A stretch of 21,470 nucleotides of DNA, from positions 1-21,470 of the forward strand of contig JBBQZL010000018.1 of assembly GCA_038207745.1 (NCBI GenBank), given 5' to 3'. This DNA is from JBBQZL01 sp038207745. Lineage in GTDB: Bacteria > Actinomycetota > Thermoleophilia > Solirubrobacterales > 70-9. Below the pieces are notes generated by a model. That model did no database searches, was not told the DNA's origin, and worked only from the letters and a program-made list of their open reading frames with translations. Of this stretch, positions 16,502-21,470 are shown in pieces (within the stretch, counting starts at the first letter, position 1; each line of letters starts with the position of its first letter). The translations under genes and the position numbers were made by a program.

Positions 16502-17634
16502 CCGTTCACATCCCCTCCGCCGTCGACGATCACCACGACGTGGCCGAGCGAGCGGACCAGCTCGGCTGCACGCTTGGTGTTGTCCAGGCCGGAAAGCCAG
16601 AGCGACACCGCACCGGTGCTCATGTCGCTTGCCGGGTAGAGAGCCATGTCCGTGATGTTCACCCCGGCCTCGCCGAGCGCGAGTGCCAATGAGGCGAGTG
16701 CACCGGGGCGATTGCGGATCGTGACCCGAAGCTCCTGCAGCGGGCCATCGGTGAGCTGGGATTCGGAGACCAGCCGGCGGTCGTCGGCGGCAGCGCTGTG
16801 CCACTCGGCCACCGCGTCGCGGTCGCCCGATCTGATCAGTTCGGCAGATTCGAGCATGCGGCGACCGGCCATCTCGATGGCGTCGCCCACGGCTTCCCGA
16901 TTCGAGTCGAAGATGTCGGTCCAGATCGCCGGATTCGACCCCGCAACCCGCGTTGCATCGCGGAAACTCGGTCCGATCTCGGGCATCTTCTCGGAGTCCC
17001 TGCTGAGCTCCTCACGGGCCTGGGAAACCAGCACGTTTGCGACCACGTGCGGAAGGTGGCTGATTGTCGCCATCAGCCGATCATGGGCGGCTGCCTCGAT
17101 TGCCTGCGGCCGCGATCCGAGCGCGGAAATCGTCCGCTGGAGCCGGTCGTAAAGCACACCGCTCGAGATCGGGGTGGGAGTCAGGTACCAACGGGCGCCA
17201 TCGAGAAACTCGGCCCGCGCGTTCGTGACTCCGGATGTCTCGGCGCCGGCCAATGGATGACCACCGATGAATCGGGGGTCGGTTCCGAGTTCGGCGACGA
17301 TCTGGCGCTTGGTCGATCCGACGTCGGTGACGACGGTCCCCTGGTCAACCGAATCGAGTGCGTTGCGGACAAGGGCGGTCAGCTCACCGACCGGCGCGGC
17401 GCAGAAGACGAGATCAGCCCCGGCGCATGCCTCGGCCACCGAGTCGGCCACGACATCGACCGCGCCAAACTCGATCGCCCGGCGCCTCGTCTCCGGGTCG
17501 GGATCAAAGCCGACGACCTCGCTTACGCCGTCACACTGATCACGCTTCGCGGCCAGCCCGACCGAGCCGCCGATCAGGCCGATCCCGAGAATCGCCACAC
17601 GGCACGGCTCCAGCTTCGATCGCGCCGCGGCCAC
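16498..17634 (-). CDS. tyrA: Prephenate (or arogenate) dehydrogenase with C-terminal ACT domain
   Basis: Oxidatively decarboxylates prephenate toward tyrosine. In 378 residues there is an NAD(P)-binding Rossmann motif GIGLIGGSVG (17-26), the catalytic-site motif GGHPLAGAE (124-132, His126), SHLPH (192-196), and an ACT domain from about 300 to 370 (RNRPGALASLALALGEAGVN), the usual site for amino-acid feedback. The frame is open to 17853, but the GTG at 17634 is chosen: it has GAGGA seven bases upstream, overlapping the aroF stop, and it places the Rossmann motif at the normal distance. It lies ten bases after aroF and overlaps aroA by four. Prephenate versus arogenate preference cannot be told. 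Confidence 0.94.
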   Translation of the reverse strand: MAAARSKLEPCRVAILGIGLIGGSVGLAAKRDQCDGVSEVVGFDPDPETRRRAIEFGAVDVVADSVAEACAGADLVFCAAPVGELTALVRNALDSVDQGTVVTDVGSTKRQIVAELGTDPRFIGGHPLAGAETSGVTNARAEFLDGARWYLTPTPISSGVLYDRLQRTISALGSRPQAIEAAAHDRLMATISHLPHVVANVLVSQAREELSRDSEKMPEIGPSFRDATRVAGSNPAIWTDIFDSNREAVGDAIEMAGRRMLESAELIRSGDRDAVAEWHSAAADDRRLVSESQLTDGPLQELRVTIRNRPGALASLALALGEAGVNITDMALYPASDMSTGAVSLWLSGLDNTKRAAELVRSLGHVVVIVDGGGDVNG

Positions 17635-17644
17635 CTCTGGATCC

Positions 17645-18670
17645 TCAGGCCCGCGAGACGGTCTTGCCAACCACGTGGGCGATTGCCTCGATCTTCGCGG
17701 CAACCTCGTTGAAGGTTGCGCTCGGAAGCTGCTGGGCCGCGTCGCAGACGGCGGCCTCGGGATCGTTGTGGACCTCGACGATGATTCCGTCCGCTCCGGC
17801 CGCAACTGCGGCAAGCGACATCGGCTCAACCCAGTCACGACGACCCGGTGCATGGCTCGGATCGACGATCACCGGCAGATGTGTCAGTTCCTTGAGCGCC
17901 GGGACCGCGAGCAGATCGAGCGTGAAGCGGTACGCCGTCTCGTAGGTGCGGATTCCACGCTCGCAGAGCATCACGTCCTCGTTGCCCTCCTTGAGGATGT
18001 ACTCGGAGGCCATCAGCAACTCCTCGACCGTCGCAGAGAGGCCGCGCTTGAGCAGCACAGGGGTACCGGCACGTCCGAGCTCACCGAGCAGCGCGTAGTT
18101 CTGCATGTTGCGTGCTCCGACCTGGACCACGTCGGCCACCTCGAGCACATCGTCGAGATCACGCAGATCAAGCAACTCGGTGACAATCGGCAGGCCGGTC
18201 TGATCCTTGGCCTCCTGAAGCAGGCTCAGGCCTTCGACCCCGAGGCCCTGGAAGCTGTAGGGCGACGTTCGTGGTTTGTAGGCGCCACCGCGAAGGAGCG
18301 TGGCGCCGGCAGCCGCGACGTCGAGGGCGGAGGTGATCAACTGATCTCGGTTCTCGACCGTGCATGGCCCGGCGATCAGGGCGAAATTGCTGCCGCCGAT
18401 CTTCCGTCCGCCGACATCGAGAACGCTGTCAGCGCCCTTTCGGAACTCACGCGATGCGAGCTTGTACGGCTTCGCGATCGGAACCACGTGGTCGACGCCG
18501 TCGGCGACCTCGAGGCCCAGCTCTGCGACCTTGCCGCGATCTCCGATCGCTCCGATCAGCGTCAGCAACTCTCCCTGGGAAACGTGGGCTGAACATCCGA
18601 CGGACTCGACTCGGTCCACAACGTGGGCGATCTGCTCGGCTGTCGCCCCCTCCTTCATAACAATCATCAT
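17645..18670 (-). CDS. aroF: 3-deoxy-7-phosphoheptulonate (DAHP) synthase, type I beta with N-terminal ferredoxin-like domain
   Basis: Condenses PEP and erythrose 4-phosphate, the committed step of aromatic synthesis. In 341 residues the N-terminal 70 resemble the ferredoxin-like regulatory domain of the Thermotoga maritima enzyme, which mediates tyrosine/phenylalanine inhibition. The barrel follows, with AGPCTVE (100-106), RGGAYKPRTSPYSFQGLG (127-144), QVGARNMQN (183-191), LLKRG (206-210) and DPSHAPGRR (270-278). Metal ligands Cys103, His273, Glu299 and Asp310 are present. The start at 18670 is placed by homology (MMIVMKEGAT), with AAGG eight bases upstream. A second in-frame ATG at 18757 has a stronger AGGAG nine bases upstream and would add 29 residues not typical of the family. 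A possible attenuator precedes the gene. Confidence 0.94.
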   Translation of the reverse strand: MMIVMKEGATAEQIAHVVDRVESVGCSAHVSQGELLTLIGAIGDRGKVAELGLEVADGVDHVVPIAKPYKLASREFRKGADSVLDVGGRKIGGSNFALIAGPCTVENRDQLITSALDVAAAGATLLRGGAYKPRTSPYSFQGLGVEGLSLLQEAKDQTGLPIVTELLDLRDLDDVLEVADVVQVGARNMQNYALLGELGRAGTPVLLKRGLSATVEELLMASEYILKEGNEDVMLCERGIRTYETAYRFTLDLLAVPALKELTHLPVIVDPSHAPGRRDWVEPMSLAAVAAGADGIIVEVHNDPEAAVCDAAQQLPSATFNEVAAKIEAIAHVVGKTVSRA

Positions 18671-18718
18671 TCTCGTGGCCTTTCCTATAAGTCTGCGAAA
18701 TCCTACTTCTGGTCGATT

Positions 18719-18742
18719 GCCGATCCGCGATCGCGGATCGGC
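18719..18742. promoter_or_regulatory. Perfect 24-bp palindrome upstream of aroF
   Basis: The half-site GCCGATCCGCGA is followed directly by its exact reverse complement. The symmetry ends at 18718/18743. It lies 49-72 bases before the preferred aroF start, and would fall in codons of an N-terminal extension if ATG 18757 is used. As DNA it could be an operator for a dimeric regulator. As RNA it would form about a ten-pair hairpin with a four-base loop, a possible terminator without a U-tract. Confidence 0.6.
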
Positions 18743-18754
18743 CGGTTGGCTCGG

Positions 18755-18771
18755 CATCCGTCAAAACTCCT
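18755..18771 (-). promoter_or_regulatory. Strong ribosome-binding site with ATG ahead of aroF
   Basis: AGGAG (18771-18767) is followed after nine bases by ATG (18757-18755), in frame with aroF and without an intervening stop. It is the best ribosome-binding site near aroF, yet the extra 29 residues do not match the family N-terminus. It begins directly after the hairpin at 18772-18795. The leader ORF contains CTCCT at 18827-18823, which could pair with it. Confidence 0.5.
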
Positions 18772-18795
18772 GTTCGGCGGCTGTGGGCCGCGAAC
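18772..18795 (-). promoter_or_regulatory. RNA hairpin between leader ORF and AGGAG site
   Basis: On the - strand GTTCG+CGGC pairs with GCCG+CGAAC around a CCACA loop, giving nine base pairs with one bulged C. It begins seven bases after the stop of the leader ORF and ends at the base before the AGGAG site. Part of the 5' arm (TCGCGG) is also complementary to CCGCGA in the palindrome, and CCGGTT at its edge to AACCGG further on, so alternative folds exist. Confidence 0.5.
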
Positions 18796-18802
18796 CGGAC
18801 GC

Positions 18803-18901
18803 CTAGATAAATCGCCAGGTATAGGAGCAGGCAAAACGGGCGGCGGCGATCGGGGCGCGGGATGCGCCGGAGTTGATCTGCCGTGTGCCGTGTGCCTTCA
18901 T
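18803..18901 (-). CDS. Putative 32-residue leader peptide rich in aromatic residues, upstream of aroF
   Basis: An ATG at 18901 opens a 32-codon frame ending in TAG at 18803. It begins MKAHGTRQINSG and the last ten residues are F-A-C-S-Y-T-W-R-F-I, with Phe, Tyr, Trp and Phe at 23, 27, 29 and 31. The codons TTT and TAT used there are rare in this genome's other genes. No good Shine-Dalgarno precedes it, but the ATG is four to five bases after the start predicted by the promoter at 18912-18940, so it may be leaderless. Its place between promoter and hairpins ahead of DAHP synthase suits an attenuation leader. Chance in a less GC-rich gap is the alternative. Confidence 0.45.
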   Translation of the reverse strand: MKAHGTRQINSGASRAPIAAARFACSYTWRFI

Positions 18902-18911
18902 ACCGCCATCA

Positions 18912-18940
18912 TTTCTAGCAGGTGGGAAGGGATTAGTCGA
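18912..18940 (-). promoter_or_regulatory. Candidate promoter of the aroF operon
   Basis: On the - strand TCGACT (18940-18935) and TAGAAA (18917-18912) are separated by exactly 17 bases, each matching four of six consensus bases for the housekeeping sigma factor. It begins two bases after the hisC stop. A transcript would start near 18905, about four to five bases before the leader ATG. It would allow aroF-tyrA-aroA and downstream genes to be controlled apart from rluB-aroH-hisC. Confidence 0.45.
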
Positions 18941-18942
18941 AC

Positions 18943-20040
18943 TTATGCGACCAGGCCCGCCAATGCCGAGAGAAATCTCTCGTTCTCGGCCGGGGTTCCA
19001 TAGTTGACCCGGATATGCCCCGGCCCACCAAGTGGAGTGCCCGGGCGGACCGCAATTCCGCTCTCCGCCAGGCCCGCGACGATCTCCGCCTCGTCGGCGT
19101 CGCCGAGCCTGACCCAGGAGAAGTTTGCCTCGGTCTCGGCGGTCTCCAGCCCGATCGCGTGCAGACCCTCCTCGACCACCACCCTTTGCGTGATCGCGTT
19201 CTCGACGTTGTTGGCCACATCATCGGAGTGGAGAATCGCCTCGGCACCGGCAGCCTGCGCGATCGCGTTGACGTCGAAAGGCTGGCGGACCGCATCGACG
19301 GCTGACCTGAATCCGACCGAGCCAAGCGCATAGCCGACCCTGACCCCGGCAAGGCCATAGCATTTGCTGAAGGTCCTCAGCAGGATGAGGTTCGGGTACC
19401 TCGGAAGCAGGTCCAGTGTCGAATCCGGATCATCTGACTGCAGGAACTCCACATAGGCCTCGTCGATGATCACGGTGACGTGACCGGGCACCCGCTCGAT
19501 GAACCGGGCGATCTCCTCGAAGGGAACCACGGTGCCGGTCGGATTGTTCGGGTTGCAGACCAGGACGATCTGGGTCGCGACCGTGATCTCCTCCAGCATT
19601 GCTTCGAGATCGTGGCGATCTTCACCGTCGAGGGGAACCCGGATCTCGGTGGCCCCGGTCGTCGCCGCAAGATGCGGGTAGATCGAAAACGAGGGCCATG
19701 CGTAGACGATCTCGTCCCCGGGCTCGAGCAGCGCCTGGGCGGCGGCCAGGAGGATCTCGCAGGAGCCGTTGCCGACCGCGACCCGCGCCGGGTCCAAGTC
19801 GTAGCGCTCGGCGATCCGGGTGCGCAGCAGTGTCGCGTCGGGATCGGGGTATCGGTTCATCGCCGCCGCGGTCCGCTGCATGGCCTCGATCACCGCTGGG
19901 TGCGGCGCCAGCGGCGACTCATTCGAGGCAAGTTGCGCGAGATTGCCAGCGGCGATCTGCTCGGGCGCCGTGCCCTTGGGAACCCCGGCCTTGTAGCCGG
20001 GCATCCTGGCAACCCGCTTCGCGTATCTGACTTTGGTCAT
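18943..20040 (-). CDS. hisC: HisC-family class I/II aminotransferase (histidinol-phosphate / aromatic aminotransferase)
   Basis: A PLP enzyme of 365 residues. Visible features are LASNESPLAPHP (37-48), NPNNPTGT (163-170), DEAYVEF (193-199), the PLP-lysine motif TFSKCYGLAG with Lys226 and a C-terminal H-I-R-V-N-Y-G-T with the substrate-carboxylate arginine. The family transaminates histidinol phosphate and often also phenylpyruvate and 4-hydroxyphenylpyruvate. Because its neighbours are aroH, aroF and tyrA, and no other his gene is in the window, the aromatic role is likely here; this is inference. The ATG at 20040 is ten bases after the aroH stop. The frame is open to 20196, but that would lie within aroH. 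A 272-base gap follows before aroF. Confidence 0.88.
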   Translation of the reverse strand: MTKVRYAKRVARMPGYKAGVPKGTAPEQIAAGNLAQLASNESPLAPHPAVIEAMQRTAAAMNRYPDPDATLLRTRIAERYDLDPARVAVGNGSCEILLAAAQALLEPGDEIVYAWPSFSIYPHLAATTGATEIRVPLDGEDRHDLEAMLEEITVATQIVLVCNPNNPTGTVVPFEEIARFIERVPGHVTVIIDEAYVEFLQSDDPDSTLDLLPRYPNLILLRTFSKCYGLAGVRVGYALGSVGFRSAVDAVRQPFDVNAIAQAAGAEAILHSDDVANNVENAITQRVVVEEGLHAIGLETAETEANFSWVRLGDADEAEIVAGLAESGIAVRPGTPLGGPGHIRVNYGTPAENERFLSALAGLVA

Positions 20041-20050
20041 CCAGGCATAC

Positions 20051-20434
20051 TCACTGGGCGGCGTGCAGGTCGGACCGGAGCGACTGTGCCGCTCCGAGGT
20101 AGCAGTGGACGGGTTCCCGGGCGGGATCGCCGTAGTAGTGGAGGAGGACCCGGACCACCCTGGGCATCGCCCCGGGCACATCGATCTCCCGCGCACACAT
20201 CAGGGGCACGTGATTGAGGCCGAGCTTGCGGGCCGCGACGGCCGGGAACTGGGCGTTGAGGTCCGGGGTCGTCGTGAACAGGCAACTGACCATGTCGCCA
20301 CCCTTGATCCCGTTGCGCTCGATCAGCTCCGAGAGCAGCTCCTTGGTGCAGCTCTCGATCGAGATTGCATCGTTGGCGTCGACCGGGGTCGCGCCCCGAA
20401 CTGCGAATAGACGTTTCTCACTCACGCCCGGCAT
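20051..20434 (-). CDS. aroH: Chorismate mutase, AroH class
   Basis: Rearranges chorismate to prephenate. The 127-residue protein follows the B. subtilis AroH fold, and the active-site residues of that enzyme are matched: Arg13 (VRGATP), Cys80, Glu83 (AREIDV), Arg95 (RVVRVLLH) and Tyr112 (HCYLGAAQSLR). TTTPDLNAQFPA (53-64) is also typical. The ATG at 20434 has GGAAAG immediately before it, which is too close. A GTG at 20425 would have that site nine bases upstream and would shorten the protein by three residues; either is possible. It overlaps the end of rluB. It feeds tyrA and, presumably, an unlinked prephenate dehydratase. Confidence 0.95.
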   Translation of the reverse strand: MPGVSEKRLFAVRGATPVDANDAISIESCTKELLSELIERNGIKGGDMVSCLFTTTPDLNAQFPAVAARKLGLNHVPLMCAREIDVPGAMPRVVRVLLHYYGDPAREPVHCYLGAAQSLRSDLHAAQ

Positions 20435-21116
20435 CTTTCCAGAGCCGGCGAATCTCCTCGTCGTCGAGCCGCCTGGCGTCTCCGACCGCGAGGTTTCCGA
20501 TCCTCAACGGACCGAACCTGATCCTGGTCAGATCGGCGACCCGGTTGCCAACCGCCTCGGCCATCCGGCGGATCTGCCGGTTGCGCCCCTCGCGGATCGT
20601 GATCTCGATCGTCTTGCCGGTCAGGCGCCGGACCTGGGCAGGCAGGGTGCGCCCATCGTCCAGCATCACCCCACCCTTGAGCTGTTCCAGATCGCCGTCG
20701 CCCAGGTGGGTCTTCAGGGTCACCCTGTAGGTCTTTGCGACCTCGTATCTTGGATGGGTGAGCCGGTTTGCGAGTTCGCCGTCATTGGTCAGCAGGATCA
20801 GGCCGGTTGAGTCGACGTCGAGCCGGCCGACCGGATAGAGCCTCGCCGCTGACTCGGCCAGCTCGACCACCGCCCGCCTTGAGCCGGGTTCCCTGGCCGT
20901 CGAGACCACGTGCTTGGGCTTGTTGACCATCCAGACCTCATGGGCCTCGAGCTTCAGCCCTCCCCCGTCGATACGGACATCGTCGTCCTCGCTGACATCG
21001 CGCGCGGGGTCGGAGACGCGCTCGTCGCCCACCGTTACGCGCCCGGCAACGATCAGCCGCTCGGCCGCTCGGCGGGAGGCGACTCCGGAGTGGGCGAGGA
21101 ACTTTGCGAGACGCAT
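20418..21116 (-). CDS. rluB: RluB/RsuA-family rRNA pseudouridine synthase
   Basis: Isomerises a uridine of 23S rRNA, by family analogy. The 232 residues hold an N-terminal S4 RNA-binding domain (MRLAKFLAHSGVASRR, 1-60) and the catalytic domain with GRLDVDSTGLILLTNDG (97-113), where Asp100 is the family nucleophile, and REGRNRQIRRM near residue 175. The ATG at 21116 is preferred because the S4 domain normally begins the protein. An ATG at 21164 would add 16 residues and has a somewhat better GAGCGGG upstream. Placement ahead of aroH, tyrA, cmk and der matches Actinobacteria such as Streptomyces. RluB versus other RsuA-group members cannot be separated from sequence alone. Confidence 0.92.
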   Translation of the reverse strand: MRLAKFLAHSGVASRRAAERLIVAGRVTVGDERVSDPARDVSEDDDVRIDGGGLKLEAHEVWMVNKPKHVVSTAREPGSRRAVVELAESAARLYPVGRLDVDSTGLILLTNDGELANRLTHPRYEVAKTYRVTLKTHLGDGDLEQLKGGVMLDDGRTLPAQVRRLTGKTIEITIREGRNRQIRRMAEAVGNRVADLTRIRFGPLRIGNLAVGDARRLDDEEIRRLWKDAGRE

Positions 21117-21222
21117 CCGCACATCATGAAGCGGGCCGCGCGAATTGGACGGCCCGTCCGCCATTCGCCCGCTCGGCCCGCCGGATCATCCCGCGGGACA
21201 GCGCCGGGGATCGGGGCCGCCA

Positions 21223-21470
21223 CTACTCCGCCGACCGGATCGGGAAGTAGGAGGCAAACAGGTACTTCGATCCATCTCCCGGGTAGTGGCCGAGGCCCAG
21301 CACATAGCTATGACCATTGGCGTCGAGCAGAAAGAAGGCGTAGGCCTGATTGATCCCGAGGGGCACAGCCGTTGCGCCGATGTCGGCCCGGACATCGGCG
21401 ACCAACATCGGCCCGGCCGGTCCGGACCCGATCGTCCTGAAGTCGTTCTCCATGGCGAAGAATGCACACA
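21223..21470 (-). CDS. Hypothetical protein, C-terminal part
   Basis: The frame is open from the window edge to TAG at 21223, giving at least 82 residues. An ATG at 21453 exists, but no ribosome-binding site precedes it and sequence upstream (CAFFA) is equally open, so it is probably internal. The visible end contains D-V-R-A-D-I-G-A-T-A, an aromatic-rich A-F-F-L-L-D-A-N-G-H-S-Y-V-L-G-L-G-H-Y and ends in F-P-I-R-S-A-E. I recognise no family, signal or membrane segment. It lies about 106 bases upstream of rluB on the same strand; that gap shows no AT-rich promoter. Confidence 0.5.
   Translation of the reverse strand, partial: CAFFAMENDFRTIGSGPAGPMLVADVRADIGATAVPLGINQAYAFFLLDANGHSYVLGLGHYPGDGSKYLFASYFPIRSAE

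Noticed and set aside
16502..16804. Upstream in-frame extension of aroA
   Set aside because: Lies within the ACT domain coding region of tyrA; the GTG at 16501 gives normal length.
18759..18764. TTGACG as -35 of an aroF-proximal promoter
   Set aside because: At 16-18 bases downstream lies the palindrome, with no acceptable -10 hexamer.
21189..21198. Ten-base palindrome TCCCGCGGGA upstream of rluB
   Set aside because: Short and expected by chance in GC-rich DNA; no associated promoter or T-tract.
1..21470. tRNA, rRNA, CRISPR, insertion sequence, phage or toxin-antitoxin genes
   Set aside because: Reading both strands and all gaps showed no cloverleaf, repeat array, transposase or small toxin-like pair.

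Overview
The window is GC-rich chromosomal DNA (about two thirds G+C by eye) and almost fully coding. The genes are housekeeping and biosynthetic. I see no tRNA, rRNA, CRISPR array, insertion sequence or phage gene. The gene order metK / priA-def-fmt-rsmB-rpe and rluB-aroH-tyrA-cmk-der matches blocks known from Actinobacteria. PriA keeps intact helicase motifs, unlike the degenerate PriA of Streptomyces and Mycobacterium. Together these suggest a deep-branching actinobacterial lineage, perhaps Thermoleophilia. That placement is inference.

Region 1 (1-4062, + strand) is a tightly overlapping cell-envelope operon: the C-terminal part of a membrane-attached family 2 glycosyltransferase, a Wzx/MATE-like flippase and a CPA1/NhaP2-type cation-proton antiporter with a TrkA-C-like domain. 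It converges on region 2 across about 50 bases holding a GC-rich hairpin.

Region 2 (4116-11273, - strand) is read priA, a membrane GGDEF protein, def, fmt, rsmB, a tiny ORF, a four-CxxC zinc-ribbon protein, rpe. Several junctions are GTGA or ATGA overlaps. It joins replication restart, N-formylation and deformylation of proteins, rRNA methylation and the pentose phosphate pathway, with a probable c-di-GMP synthase inserted. A TTGACA-type promoter candidate for priA overlaps the start of a divergent + strand bacterial PH-domain membrane gene (11288-11848).

Region 3 (11875-21116, - strand) is read rluB, aroH, hisC, a 272-base gap, aroF, tyrA, aroA, cmk, der, metK. DAHP synthase, EPSP synthase, chorismate mutase, prephenate dehydrogenase and a HisC-family aminotransferase make up much of the tyrosine/phenylalanine route, embedded in a conserved rluB/cmk/der block.

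The most interesting sequence is the gap upstream of aroF (18671-18942). It holds a plausible promoter (TCGACT-17-TAGAAA) and, four to five bases from the predicted transcript start, a 32-codon ORF ending in F-A-C-S-Y-T-W-R-F-I. Seven bases after its stop comes a hairpin, then directly a strong AGGAG site with an ATG nine bases on, and then a perfect 24-bp palindrome. This has the layout of a leader-peptide attenuator sensing aromatic amino acids ahead of the first shikimate-pathway enzyme. No expression or conservation data are available here.

The window ends (21223-21470, - strand) in the C-terminal part of an unrecognised protein.
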